DNA from: a bacterium
GTDB taxonomy: Bacteria; UBP18; UBA7526
Direction: 5' to 3'
DNA: 25,212 bases
Assembly: GCA_030615855.1 (NCBI GenBank)
Contig: JAUWYL010000020.1
Coordinates: 1 to 25,212, forward strand
In this document: positions 15,957 through 23,921 of the stretch, piece by piece
How positions within the stretch are numbered: position 1 is the first letter of the stretch
Layout: every line of letters starts with the position of its first letter
Position numbers and translations under genes: made by a program
The notes under the pieces: model-generated
The model's database searches: none
What the model saw: only the letters and a program-made list of their open reading frames with translations
What the model was told of the DNA's origin: nothing

Positions 15957-17008
15957 CCCTTGGCCAGCTCTTTCTTGAAATAGTCGATAGCCTCAACTGG
16001 GGTGGGGTCTATTCTGTTGAGGATAGCGAGGTAATAACTCACCCAATCCCCGAGATAGATGAGAGAGAAGAGGCGGGCGAGAAGGCTTTTTCCTTGAGAA
16101 TAGAGGAAGTCCAGGCCATGTGCCTTTCTCCTGATAATCTTAGAAGTAATCTCTATCCTCTTCTTTATTCTGGGAGAATCATACCTATCCCGCAGGATGA
16201 TGAGATAGCACCTCTTAAGGATTTCTGGCAGACATTTCCAGCCAACAATCTCATTGTGGCTTAATTCGGGGAAGGTATTGGAGAAGGCTAAGACCTTGCT
16301 ATTCTCAGATAGCTGTCCCTTCCAGCGCAGACCAACCGGGGAGAGGATGGGAGAGGTATAGATTAGAGGGAGATTCTTATGTAATTTAAGGGCTATTCTC
16401 TTCGCCTGATTGGAACCCACTTTTGATGAGAGAGAAAACTTTCTTTTCAAATCCTTGAGCAACCGAAGGGTCTCCTGGCATTCCCGCTTCTTACTTTTAA
16501 CTAGTCCCAGGCGCTCTAAGCTGATAAGTAAGGAGAAGAAGAGATAGCCTAAAGAGGCCCGGGGAGGAAGCCCAGAGGGTATAGAGACTACCGGAACCCC
16601 GTCTCTCTTGGCTAATCTGCCCAATCTTCCTCCGGTAGTGATGGCTATCATCTTCGCCTTCTTCTTTGCTGCCTCTCGATAGGCAGAGAGGGTTTCTTCT
16701 GTATTCCCCGAGTAACTGACAGAGGAGACCAGGGTTTTAGAGTCGACGAACTCTGGAAGGGAGTAATTCTTGTTGATCACCAAGGGGATTCTTAACTCTG
16801 GTTCTATCACGCTCTTCAATATCTCTCCCCCAATACCTGAGCCACCCATTCCACAGACCAGAATCTTGTCAATCTTCTTGTATGAAGGAAGAGAAGATTG
16901 AAGGGCTATCTCAATTGCTCGGGAGCATTGATCAGGAAAATCAGCCAAAAGATAGGCCATATCTTTCTTATCATACTTCTCAAGATCTTTTAGGTTATCA
17001 AGGTTCAT
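15953..17008 (-). CDS. Bifunctional phosphoglucose/phosphomannose isomerase family protein
   Basis: 351 residues. First SIS domain with LVCGMGGSGIGGEIL (residues about 50-64) and SVSYSGNTEETLSAYREA (about 95-112). C-terminal domain with LSHNEIVGWK, where a Glu/His pair is typical of the PGI/PMI family. Interconverts fructose-6-P with glucose-6-P and mannose-6-P in characterised members. No separate pgi is seen. The start codon and its AGGAGG-like site lie within a 12-nt sequence that pairs perfectly with a segment just after the ptsI stop, so translation may depend on ptsI translation. Overlaps the nucleotidyltransferase by 4 nt. Confidence 0.9.
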   Translation of the reverse strand: MNLDNLKDLEKYDKKDMAYLLADFPDQCSRAIEIALQSSLPSYKKIDKILVCGMGGSGIGGEILKSVIEPELRIPLVINKNYSLPEFVDSKTLVSSVSYSGNTEETLSAYREAAKKKAKMIAITTGGRLGRLAKRDGVPVVSIPSGLPPRASLGYLFFSLLISLERLGLVKSKKRECQETLRLLKDLKRKFSLSSKVGSNQAKRIALKLHKNLPLIYTSPILSPVGLRWKGQLSENSKVLAFSNTFPELSHNEIVGWKCLPEILKRCYLIILRDRYDSPRIKKRIEITSKIIRRKAHGLDFLYSQGKSLLARLFSLIYLGDWVSYYLAILNRIDPTPVEAIDYFKKELAKG

Positions 17009-17104
17009 CCCGCCCCTCCTTCTCTAAAATTATCAATGTATTTTTCCTATTTTTCATGTATTCTCACTTTTCCCATTAAACTAAATCGTATCGAGGGGCG
17101 GGAT
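17007..17104 (-). promoter_or_regulatory. Shine-Dalgarno-sequestering long-range stem, ptsI/isomerase gap
   Basis: On the minus strand ATCCCGCCCCTC (17104-17093), starting 7 nt after the ptsI stop codon, is the perfect complement of GAGGGGCGGGAT (17018-17007). The latter contains the downstream Shine-Dalgarno and the first two bases of the ATG. 74 AT-rich nt lie between. The same 12-mer in the same register recurs before lptB. Confidence 0.7.
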
Positions 17105-17111
17105 TCATCAT

Positions 17112-18857
17112 TTAAGTTACCGCTTCCGGCAAGATCTTCCTTGCCTTCTCTTTAAGGAGGGCTTCGATCTCTTGGGCAGTAGAAAGATTCAGAGCCTTTC
17201 TGGAGAGTTCTTCTGCCTCCTTTAGAGTGAGAGAGCGAACGACTTCTTTCACTTCAGGAATGACAATGGGGCTCATGCTTAATTCATCCAAACCTAGACC
17301 CAATAGGAGAGGAGTAAAGAGGGACTCTCCGGCCATCTCCCCACACATCCCCACCCAAATCCCTGCCTTATGTGCCCCATCAATGATTCTCTTCAAGAGG
17401 TGCAGTACCGCAGGATGTAGGGGCTGATAGAGATAGGCGATGTTCTCATTCACCCTATCGATGGCTAAGGCGTACTGAATGAGATCGTTGGTTCCAATAG
17501 AAAAGAAGTCCACCTCTTTAGCAATGGATTCACAGGTGAGGGCCGCAGAGGGAATCTCGATCATGGCTCCTACTTCTAAGTTTTTGTTAAAGGGAATTCC
17601 TTTCTTCTTAAGTTCTTCTTTAACTTCGCTCAATATCTGATTTGCTTTCTTCACCTCCTCAACCCCGGAGATCATGGGATACATGACTTTTAAATCCCCA
17701 TAGGGGCTGGCCCTTAGTATGGCCCGTAATTGATCCTTGAAGAGAGGGATATCTGCCAGGCAGAGCCTGATGGCCCTTAGGCCCAAGAAAGGGTTCATCT
17801 CTGGGGCGAGGTTGAGGTAGGATAAAAACTTATCTCCTCCCAGATCTAGGGTCCTGATGATTACTGGATGGGGAGAAAGCTTCTGGGCCACTTCCCTATA
17901 GGCCTTAAACTGCTCATCGATAGAGGGGAGATCATCCCTTCCCAGATGAAGAAATTCTGTACGATATAGCCCGATCCCCTCTCCCCCGTGCTCCTTGACA
18001 TATTTAATCTCATCCGGAACCTCAATATTTGCTGCTAAGATTATCCTATGGCCATCGAGCGTTTGGGCCGGAAGGTCCTTTAACTTAACTAACTCATGCT
18101 CGAAGACCTCAAAGGACTCCTTATCTTTCCTATATCTCTTTAGAGTCTTTTTATCTGGGGTTATAATCACCAACCCATGACTGCCATCCACAATCAGGGT
18201 ATCAAGCGCCTGGGCTTCTTGAGTGATATTCTTCAATCCCACTACGGCCGGGATCTCCAGAGCCCGGGCCATGATTGCCGTATGGGAGGTCTTGGTTCCC
18301 ATATCTGTGGCAAATCCGATCACCTTCTCCTTGTGCATGGATACCGTATCAGAAGGGGAGAGGTCGTGGGCTACGACGATGACCTCTTCCTTCAGGGTGG
18401 CCAGAGTCTCCCTCTCCTTGCCCAGAAGGTTCCTCAATATCCTCCTTTCCACATCCTTAATATCTACTGCCCTTCCTTTTAGGTAGGAGTCTTCCATGCT
18501 GCTGAAGGTCTCTCGGAAAGTCTCCAGGACCTGGGAAAGGATATACTCCACATTGATCAATTCCTCTTTCACCCCCTGAGTGACCTTCTTTATTAAATAG
18601 GGGTCTTTCAGGATCAAGAGGTGGGCATCAAAGATATAGGCCTCCTCCTTTCCCAATCTTTTAGCGACCTGGGCCCTTATCTCTTTGATCTCTTCCTCTG
18701 TTTTGGCCAGGGCTTCCTGGAAGCGTGAGATATTCTTAGAGACCATGTCTTTCCTGATGGGTCTCTTCTTTATCTCGAACTCCTCCTTATCCAGGAAGAA
18801 GACCTTTCCCACCATTACTCCGGGAGAAGCAGGAATCCCCTTCAACTCCTTCATCAT
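17112..18857 (-). CDS. ptsI: Phosphoenolpyruvate-protein phosphotransferase (PTS enzyme I)
   Basis: Transfers phosphate from PEP to HPr. 581 residues, typical length. N-terminal KGIPASPGVMVGK; phospho-His192 in GTKTSHTAIMARALEIPAVVG; PEP-binding GIGLYRTEFL, IRTLDLGGDK, FFSIGTNDLIQY and WVGMCGEMAG (active-site Cys) in the C-terminal barrel. Start ATG overlaps the HPr stop (ATGA). A second ATG follows immediately. No EIIA/B/C gene is in the window, so the pair may have a regulatory role or serve a permease elsewhere. Confidence 0.97.
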   Translation of the reverse strand: MMKELKGIPASPGVMVGKVFFLDKEEFEIKKRPIRKDMVSKNISRFQEALAKTEEEIKEIRAQVAKRLGKEEAYIFDAHLLILKDPYLIKKVTQGVKEELINVEYILSQVLETFRETFSSMEDSYLKGRAVDIKDVERRILRNLLGKERETLATLKEEVIVVAHDLSPSDTVSMHKEKVIGFATDMGTKTSHTAIMARALEIPAVVGLKNITQEAQALDTLIVDGSHGLVIITPDKKTLKRYRKDKESFEVFEHELVKLKDLPAQTLDGHRIILAANIEVPDEIKYVKEHGGEGIGLYRTEFLHLGRDDLPSIDEQFKAYREVAQKLSPHPVIIRTLDLGGDKFLSYLNLAPEMNPFLGLRAIRLCLADIPLFKDQLRAILRASPYGDLKVMYPMISGVEEVKKANQILSEVKEELKKKGIPFNKNLEVGAMIEIPSAALTCESIAKEVDFFSIGTNDLIQYALAIDRVNENIAYLYQPLHPAVLHLLKRIIDGAHKAGIWVGMCGEMAGESLFTPLLLGLGLDELSMSPIVIPEVKEVVRSLTLKEAEELSRKALNLSTAQEIEALLKEKARKILPEAVT

Positions 18858-19120
18858 TCCTCTCCAAATTTATCCAAGACTAACTCCTCTAACTTCCTGA
18901 TGGCCTCTTCCTCATCACTGCCCTCTACCTTTATTTTTATTCTGGTTCCCTTCCCAGCAGCAAGCATCATGATCCCCATGATGGATTTACCATCTACCTC
19001 CTGGCCCTCCTTAGCCACTTTTATTTGGGAGGCGAACTTATTGGCCGTCTGAACAAATAGCGCCGCCGGCCGGGCATGGAGGCCGGCCTTATTCTCTATG
19101 ACCAATTCTTTCTCCTGCAT
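18854..19120 (-). CDS. ptsH: Phosphocarrier protein HPr
   Basis: 88 residues. Phospho-His15 in NKAGLHARPAALFVQ and a Ser46 region GKSIMGIMML. Ser46 with its context is the target of HPr kinase/phosphorylase in bacteria that have one, so control by HprK is possible. AAGGAGGG lies just before the ATG. Downstream of hpf, overlapping ptsI by 4 nt. Confidence 0.96.
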   Translation of the reverse strand: MQEKELVIENKAGLHARPAALFVQTANKFASQIKVAKEGQEVDGKSIMGIMMLAAGKGTRIKIKVEGSDEEEAIRKLEELVLDKFGEE

Positions 19121-19186
19121 ATCCCTCCTTTAAAATTTCTAAGTCAAAGAACTTTGTCTCGCTCCGCTCGCCAAAGGTTCCGGTAC

Positions 19187-19729
19187 CTAATACCAGAACT
19201 CTGGCTCGATGAGGCCGTAGTTTCCATCCTTCCTCCGATAGACAATGTTGACCTGCTCTGTAGTGGGATTGAAAAAGACAAAGAAATTATAACCCAATAG
19301 CTCCATCTGCTCTGCGGCTTCTGATGGGGTCATGGGCTTTATGGCGAATCTCTTGCTCGCTATGATCTCGTGTTTCTCCTTCTTCATCTCAAGAGGAGTA
19401 ATAACCTTCATCTTTGCCCCAAAGTGCTTCGGCTTATGCCTTCCCTTATGGCTTATTCTCTCCTTATGCCTCTTGACCTGTCTGGTTATCTTAGCCATCG
19501 CTCCATCCAGGGAGGCGTACATATCGGGTGAGGTCTGGACGGCCTTAAAGGTGAGGTCATCCCCGTAGATGACCACCTCCGCCCTCTGACGCTCTTTGGT
19601 GACGGTGGTCGTGACATGGGCGCTCACCATGTTTTCAAAGTACTTCAAAATATCTCTCATCTTCTCCTGAATATAGTTTCGCAGGGGGGGAGTTATTCTC
19701 ATTCCCCGTCCAGTAATGGTTAAATTCAT
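19187..19729 (-). CDS. hpf: Ribosome hibernation promoting factor, long form
   Basis: 180 residues. N-terminal domain (ITGRGMRITPPLRNYIQEKM, VTKERQRAEVVIYGD, DMYASLDGAMAKITRQVKRHKER), linker, then the C-terminal dimerisation domain (KRFAIKPMTPSEAAEQMELLGYNFFVFFNPTTEQVNIVYRRKDGNYGLIEPE). Long HPF dimerises 70S ribosomes into 100S particles in stationary phase. GGGGAGGT lies five nt before the ATG. It lies between lptB and ptsH, an arrangement that recalls the lptB-rpoN-hpf-pts cluster of proteobacteria, but no rpoN is present. Confidence 0.96.
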   Translation of the reverse strand: MNLTITGRGMRITPPLRNYIQEKMRDILKYFENMVSAHVTTTVTKERQRAEVVIYGDDLTFKAVQTSPDMYASLDGAMAKITRQVKRHKERISHKGRHKPKHFGAKMKVITPLEMKKEKHEIIASKRFAIKPMTPSEAAEQMELLGYNFFVFFNPTTEQVNIVYRRKDGNYGLIEPEFWY

Positions 19730-19755
19730 TTTAACCTCCCCATAGTCTCCTTATC

Positions 19756-19835
19756 GTTTACCAGTTGACCAGTTAACCAGTTTAAAACCAGCAAACCAGC
19801 GAACTGGCAAACAGGCAAACCGGCTAACAGGAAAA
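19756..19835. repeat. Ten-unit octamer array between lptB and hpf
   Basis: Exactly 80 bp in ten 8-bp units. The first are GTTNACCA, the last CNGGCNAA-like, with CCAGCRAA in the centre. The motif drifts gradually along the array. AACTGG and CCAGTT segments make it partly self-complementary. Confidence 0.9.
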
Positions 19836-19837
19836 CT

Positions 19838-20563
19838 TCACTCTAAGGTAAACTTCTCGCCAAGATAGATTTCTCTGGCCTCTTTACTATTCGCCAGTTC
19901 CTGAGAGGTACCAGAGATTAGAATTTCCCCTTCATACATAATATATGCTCGATCGGTGATGGCCAATGTTTCTCGCACGCTATGATCGGTAATCAAAACC
20001 CCGATCCCCTTCTTCTTGAGTTGAAAGATGATCTCCTGGATATCAGCAATGGCAATGGGATCGATACCAGTAAAGGGCTCGTCCAGTAAAATGAAGGAAG
20101 GGGTAGTAACCAGAACTCTGGTGATCTCCACCCTTCTCCTCTCTCCGCCAGAGAGGGTATAGGCCTTGTTCTTGGCAAGGGGGGAGAGATTGAGTTCTGC
20201 CAAGAGCTCCTTCAGCCTCTTCCCCTTCTCTTCCTCTGTCAGATCCAGGGTCTCCAGGATGGCCAGGATATTTTCCTCAACAGTGAGCTTTCTGAAGATG
20301 GAGGGCTCCTGGGCAAGGTAACCGATCCCCTTTCTCGCCCTCTTATACATGGGGAGTCTGCTAAGATCGAAGTCGTCGATGAGTATCTGCCCCCGATTTG
20401 GCTTGACCAATCCCACGATCATATAGAAGGTGGTGGTCTTTCCTGCTCCATTGGGACCCAGAAGGCCAACGATCTCTCCCTCCCTTACCTCTAAGTTAAC
20501 ATCGTTTACCACTCTCCTTCTCTTGTAGCTTTTGACCAGGCCCTGGATCTTTAGGGTCTTCAC
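19838..20563 (-). CDS. lptB: LPS export ABC transporter ATP-binding protein LptB
   Basis: Cytoplasmic ATPase driving LptFG. 241 residues from the GTG at 20563 ([19 protein letters not shown]). Walker [12 protein letters not shown]-loop [17 protein letters not shown], signature [11 protein letters not shown], Walker [14 protein letters not shown]-loop His in [10 protein letters not shown] reject an in-frame upstream ATG at 20617, whose 18 extra residues would be translated from an intergenic CCACGGATTT repeat. The GTG instead has AGGAG seven nt upstream. The Shine-Dalgarno and the start GT are complementary to sequence just after the lptA stop codon. Confidence 0.95.
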   Translation of the reverse strand: MKTLKIQGLVKSYKRRRVVNDVNLEVREGEIVGLLGPNGAGKTTTFYMIVGLVKPNRGQILIDDFDLSRLPMYKRARKGIGYLAQEPSIFRKLTVEENILAILETLDLTEEEKGKRLKELLAELNLSPLAKNKAYTLSGGERRRVEITRVLVTTPSFILLDEPFTGIDPIAIADIQEIIFQLKKKGIGVLITDHSVRETLAITDRAYIMYEGEILISGTSQELANSKEAREIYLGEKFTLE

Positions 20564-20717
20564 CCCACCCCTCCTTTTGTATTCAAAACAGCAACCACGG
20601 ATTTCACAGATTTCCACGGATTAGTATTCTTTTTAAAAATCTGTTTAATCCGTCCAATCCGTGGTTTTATTAAAGTCTTCGAAGCTACAAGATTATCAAT
20701 TCCGTGAGGGGCGGGGT
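20562..20717 (-). promoter_or_regulatory. Shine-Dalgarno-sequestering long-range stem, lptA/lptB gap
   Basis: On the minus strand ACCCCGCCCCTC (20717-20706), directly after the lptA TGA, pairs with GAGGGGTGGGGT (20573-20562) in 12 bp with one G-U. The 3' arm contains the lptB Shine-Dalgarno side and the first two bases of GTG. 132 nt of spacer include a second hairpin (20595-20664). Confidence 0.7.
20595..20664. repeat. Inverted decamer/nonamer array CCACGGATTT in lptA/lptB gap
   Basis: Three decamers of CACRGATTTC type (20595-20624) face AATCCGTCC and AATCCGTGG (20647-20664). The outermost CCACGGATT and AATCCGTGG are perfect complements, giving a stem around an AT-rich loop. Confidence 0.88.
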
Positions 20718-21356
20718 TCATTCCTTCTCCTCTGGGATGAATTTTATTCTTGCTTTATTCTCAACCACCACCCGGTACTCATCGACATACAGGGTTATTC
20801 TCTCCCCAGTGACCAGATTCTCTTTTTCTCTTATCTCAGGATTACCAGTCAAGACGGCCTTTCTCTCTTTGTCGAAATAATCGAGGACCTTACAGGTGGC
20901 AACCATACCATCCCTTACTAACTTCACCCTTCCTGTGGCCCGCAATCTATCCTCTGGTAGAAAGGCCTCTATCTTCTTACTGGTCAGGGTAAAGTTTTCC
21001 TTCTCGCTGACCAATTTTGGCTTTCCTGTTGCCATTCCGTACCTTCTATCATGGTAGTATTCTATTCTTTCACCTGTTAAGATCATTTTCTGTTTCTCGT
21101 CCTTCATCCAAGCCCGGCCTTGGGCAACGGCCTTATTCTCATCCGGGAAGAGTTTTAGTTGATCACTTCTTAGAGTAGTGGTCCCCTGAACAGCAACCAC
21201 ATGGCCGGTAAATACTACTACCTCTTTCCCCTTCACCTTAGAATATTCTACCTCATCTGAGGTAATATCCAGAGGGGGACCTTTCTTCTCTGTCCCCCAG
21301 GAGGGAAGGGCAAAGAGTACGAGGATCAAAGATAGAAAGATTAGTTTACGGTGCAC
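20718..21356 (-). CDS. lptA: Periplasmic LPS bridge protein LptA (OstA-like)
   Basis: Forms the periplasmic beta-jellyroll bridge carrying LPS to the outer membrane. 212 residues. Signal peptide MHRKLIFLSLILVLFALPSWG, then LDITSDEVEYSKVKGKEVVVFTGHVVAVQG, the OstA-fold start, with repeated beta-strand segments (LTGERIEYYHDRR, LTSKKIEAFLPEDRLRATGRVKL, VTGERITLYVDEYRV). The GTG start at 21356 lies inside lptC, overlapping its end by 11 nt, with GAAGG six to seven nt upstream. Immediately followed by the putative coupling stem to lptB. Confidence 0.9.
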   Translation of the reverse strand: MHRKLIFLSLILVLFALPSWGTEKKGPPLDITSDEVEYSKVKGKEVVVFTGHVVAVQGTTTLRSDQLKLFPDENKAVAQGRAWMKDEKQKMILTGERIEYYHDRRYGMATGKPKLVSEKENFTLTSKKIEAFLPEDRLRATGRVKLVRDGMVATCKVLDYFDKERKAVLTGNPEIREKENLVTGERITLYVDEYRVVVENKARIKFIPEEKE

Positions 21357-21897
21357 TTAAGGCCTTCACCTTTACCTTGACATCCCTTTTTATCTTCGCA
21401 TTCTCCAAGTCAGAATCTATCTCCAGGTCATAACCTGTGGTTACCCTATCTGGCTCGATAATCTTGACGAACTCTTCAGTGACGAACTTCCCCTTCTTCT
21501 CCTTTTCTGTGGGGGATAGGTAGTGAAGCTCTTCTGTCTCCAAACGCGAGCCTTTTGTCGAGGTCACGATTACATTCCCCGTAGCCTCCATATTATTGGT
21601 GGTCATGTCAAGGATTCCCCTCCGGGCAGAAAGGATGGAGGCCAGTTCTCCCTCTTCATAGATGGAGGTCTTGAAGTCCTGAATATAGGTCTTCTTTATC
21701 TTCTCATAGATCTGGGCAGCCTCGGCCTCCAGCTCCCAGGTCTTCACTCCTCCCTCTGTGGCGATGAGTCTAAAGTCCTCTAACTTCTGCTGGGGGACGG
21801 GGATCTCATTTGCCACCCGGGAAAGGGGAGACCTTGAACTACAGCCCCCCAAAACAAAGACTAAAATGACAAGCCCCAATAAGATCAGTTTCTTCAT
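21346..21897 (-). CDS. lptC: LPS export protein LptC, predicted lipoprotein
   Basis: Connects LptB2FG to LptA. 183 residues. MKKLILLGLVILVFVLGGC is a lipoprotein signal with a lipobox (LGGC, Cys19). A jellyroll domain follows with EGGVKTWELEAEAAQIYE and LSARRGILDMTTNNMEATGNVIVTSTKGSRLETEELHYLS, the LptC pattern. Best-studied LptC proteins keep an uncleaved membrane helix, so a lipid anchor here is a variation. No clear Shine-Dalgarno precedes the ATG. Upstream are about 300 bp of arrays after kdsC. Confidence 0.88.
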   Translation of the reverse strand: MKKLILLGLVILVFVLGGCSSRSPLSRVANEIPVPQQKLEDFRLIATEGGVKTWELEAEAAQIYEKIKKTYIQDFKTSIYEEGELASILSARRGILDMTTNNMEATGNVIVTSTKGSRLETEELHYLSPTEKEKKGKFVTEEFVKIIEPDRVTTGYDLEIDSDLENAKIKRDVKVKVKALSAP

Positions 21898-22198
21898 TTT
21901 CTAGCGACCAACCAATGCCTAATAATTAATAACCAAACTGAGAATCTCCAATTTCCAATTCCTAATTTCCAATAAAATTTTAAATGTCAAATGCCAAAAA
22001 AAGAAATAAGTAGATCAGAGAATCAGAATATCAGTAGGAAGGGTATCAGAAGACCAGGGTATCAGGCTTTAAAGAAAGATTTTCTGATGTTCTGATATAC
22101 TGCATTCAGGGCATCGCGAAGAATTTAGCCAGCTTGTCTGGCGTCTATCCTGATATACTTTTTGAATTGTTAGAAATTGGATATTAGATATTAGAAAT
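21898..22198. repeat. Array-filled gap kdsC/lptC
   Basis: No gene. 21947-21974 is four heptamers of TCCAATT type. 22014-22069 has repeated ATCAGANN units (period 8, then about 15-16), with the inverted counterparts CTGATGTTCTGATA at 22083-22097. A hairpin GCCAG-CTTGT-CTGGC sits near 22128-22142, and TTAGAAATTGGATATTAGA repeats end the gap at the kdsC stop. Confidence 0.82.
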
Positions 22199-22711
22199 TT
22201 AATAAGTTTTTTTAGCCTTAAGAATTATATCTATCGCTTCTCTCACCGCTCCCCTTCCTCCAGAAGCCCGAGTAACATAGTGAACGATGTCTTTGATCTC
22301 TTTTACTCCATTTGCTGGAGCGAGGGCCAGGCCTGCCTTTCTTAAGGGAGGGATGTCCCCTAGATCATCGCCGATATAGGCCACTTCCTCATTCTTTAAA
22401 CCATATTTCTTTAAGAACTTATGATAAACTTCTATCTTAAGAGAGACCCCCTGATAGACTTCGCTTATTTTTAGCTCCTCTGCCCTTCTCTCCACTACTT
22501 TAGATTTTCGACCACTGACCAATGCTACGATCAGTCCTTTTTGTAAAGCAAGATTGATTCCCTGGCCATCCTGGACATAAAAATTCTTTAATTCCTCTCC
22601 CTTGCTCCCTAAAATAATGCGACCATCTGTCAGTACTCCATCAACATCCATAATGAGCATCTTTATTCTTCTTGCTCTTTCCCGTATCTTTTGCGATATT
22701 TTCTTCTCCAT
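22199..22711 (-). CDS. kdsC: 3-deoxy-D-manno-octulosonate 8-phosphate phosphatase KdsC
   Basis: Dephosphorylates Kdo-8-P in the Kdo pathway. 170 residues, HAD superfamily type C0 without a cap: MLIMDVDGVLTDGRI (Asp22 nucleophile, Asp24), VALVSGRKS, KYGLKNEEVAYIGDDLGDIPPLRKAGLALAPANG (acidic loop). The ATG at 22711 has AGGA seven nt upstream. Between kdsD and lptC in transcription order. Confidence 0.95.
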   Translation of the reverse strand: MEKKISQKIRERARRIKMLIMDVDGVLTDGRIILGSKGEELKNFYVQDGQGINLALQKGLIVALVSGRKSKVVERRAEELKISEVYQGVSLKIEVYHKFLKKYGLKNEEVAYIGDDLGDIPPLRKAGLALAPANGVKEIKDIVHYVTRASGGRGAVREAIDIILKAKKTY

Positions 22712-22725
22712 ATTTTATTCCTAAT

Positions 22726-22790
22726 ATTCGCGTAGATTCGCGTTTTGTTTATTGCGTTTTTGTCTAACAGTTCGCGTTTATTCGCGTTTA
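22726..22790. repeat. Decamer array ATTCGCGTTT at kdsD/kdsC boundary
   Basis: ATTCGCGTNN units at 22726-22745, a central GCGTTTTTGT part, and two perfect TTCGCGTTTA decamers at 22771-22790. The kdsD stop codon (TAA, minus 22790-22788) is part of the last unit. Confidence 0.9.
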
Positions 22791-23747
22791 GGTGATTCCT
22801 TCTTTCAAGAGGTCCCTTTCATCAACGATGCCTATGGGACAATTATCCTCATCCACTACTGGTATGTTATCAAACCCCTTCTCCTCCAAGATCCCCACTG
22901 CTTCCGTGGCCAGTTTATCCCTGGTAATAGTAGTGGGCTTCTTGGTCATAACGAGCGAGATCTTCTTTTCTAAAAGATCCTTATCCTTCTGCAATTTCCT
23001 TCGCAAATCTCCATCAGTAAAGAAACCTACTAACCTTCCTTCTCTATTAATAACGCTTACCGCCCCCAGTCTGGTGGAGGTCATGACGAGCAGAGCCTCT
23101 TTCACTGTCTTATCCTCATCTATCAAGGGATTCTCTTCTTCCTTTCTCATAATATCCTCAACCCGCAATAATAATTTCTTCCCCAAGGGTCCACCAGGAT
23201 GGAGCAGAGCAAAGTCACTCTCCTTAAATCCTTTTCTACTCAGGAGAGAGATGGCTAGGGCATCGCCTAAAGCTAACATGGCGGTAGTTGAGGCGGTGGG
23301 TACCAAGTTGAAGGGACAAGCCTCTCTCTTTACTTTGACATTCAATACCACATCAGACTCCTTGGCTAAAGAGGAATTCGGATTCCCAGTCAAGGTAATG
23401 AGCTTTAGTCTTAATCTCTTGACCAAGGGTAGAATTCTTTTTATCTCTTCCGTCTCCCCGCTATAGGATAAGGCGAGGATGATATCCTCTTTCATGACCA
23501 TCCCCATATCCCCATGCATCCCCTCTACCGGGTGGACGAAGAAGGCGCTTGTTCCGGTACTCGATAGGGTGCTGGCGATCTTTCTCCCAACGAGCCCGCT
23601 CTTTCCCATGCCCGTGACGATCACTCTTCCCTTACACCTACTGACTAGATCTACCGCTTGAGAGAAGTTATCATCCAATTGCTTCATCAAATTCTTAATG
23701 GCCTCTGACTCTATCTCCAATACCTTCTTGGCATCCTCAATACTCAT
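22788..23747 (-). CDS. kdsD: Arabinose-5-phosphate isomerase KdsD/KpsF
   Basis: Converts ribulose-5-P to arabinose-5-P, the first Kdo-specific step. SIS domain with VIVTGMGKSGLVGRKIASTLSSTGT and LSYSGETEEIKRILP, then two CBS domains (VEDIMRKEEENPLI...GFFTDGDLRRKL and VMTKKPTTITRD...GIVDERDLL). I place the start at the ATG at 23747 (MSIEDAKK, 319 residues) because AAGGAG lies six nt before it. The ATG five codons upstream (23762) lacks a site. The stop codon lies within a decamer array. Confidence 0.93.
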   Translation of the reverse strand: MSIEDAKKVLEIESEAIKNLMKQLDDNFSQAVDLVSRCKGRVIVTGMGKSGLVGRKIASTLSSTGTSAFFVHPVEGMHGDMGMVMKEDIILALSYSGETEEIKRILPLVKRLRLKLITLTGNPNSSLAKESDVVLNVKVKREACPFNLVPTASTTAMLALGDALAISLLSRKGFKESDFALLHPGGPLGKKLLLRVEDIMRKEEENPLIDEDKTVKEALLVMTSTRLGAVSVINREGRLVGFFTDGDLRRKLQKDKDLLEKKISLVMTKKPTTITRDKLATEAVGILEEKGFDNIPVVDEDNCPIGIVDERDLLKEGIT

Positions 23748-23820
23748 CCTACTCTCCTTCATTTTACATTGAACATTTTTGCTAACAGTTAATATTGGTT
23801 AATATTGGTTGCTTTCAAAT

Positions 23821-23921
23821 CGTCCCTCGTCCCTCATCCTTCACCAATCCACCCAATCCAACTAATCCAACTAATTTACTACCCACTTTCCCACTTTCTC
23901 ACTTTCTCACTTTCTCACTAT
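23821..23921. repeat. Successive heptamer, nonamer and octamer arrays, kdsA/kdsD gap
   Basis: Three arrays of different period side by side: CRTCCYT x3 (7 bp, 23821-23841), CYAATCCAM-type x4 (9 bp, 23844-23879), CYCACTTT x5 (8 bp, 23882-23921). TTAATATTGG is duplicated just left (about 23789-23808). The last array runs into kdsA and provides its stop codon. Confidence 0.92.

Noticed and set aside
17007-17104. Plain MITE with 12-bp terminal repeats
   Set aside because: Not fully excluded, but no target-site duplication is visible, the interiors of the two copies are unrelated, and both right ends fall exactly on a start codon.
20564-20617. N-terminal extension of lptB from an upstream ATG
   Set aside because: It would be encoded by the CCACGGATTT repeat and lacks family similarity; the GTG at 20563 has a good Shine-Dalgarno.
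22792-23466. 224-codon plus-strand frame
   Set aside because: Antisense to kdsD, Ser/Leu-rich composition typical of reverse-complement shadows.
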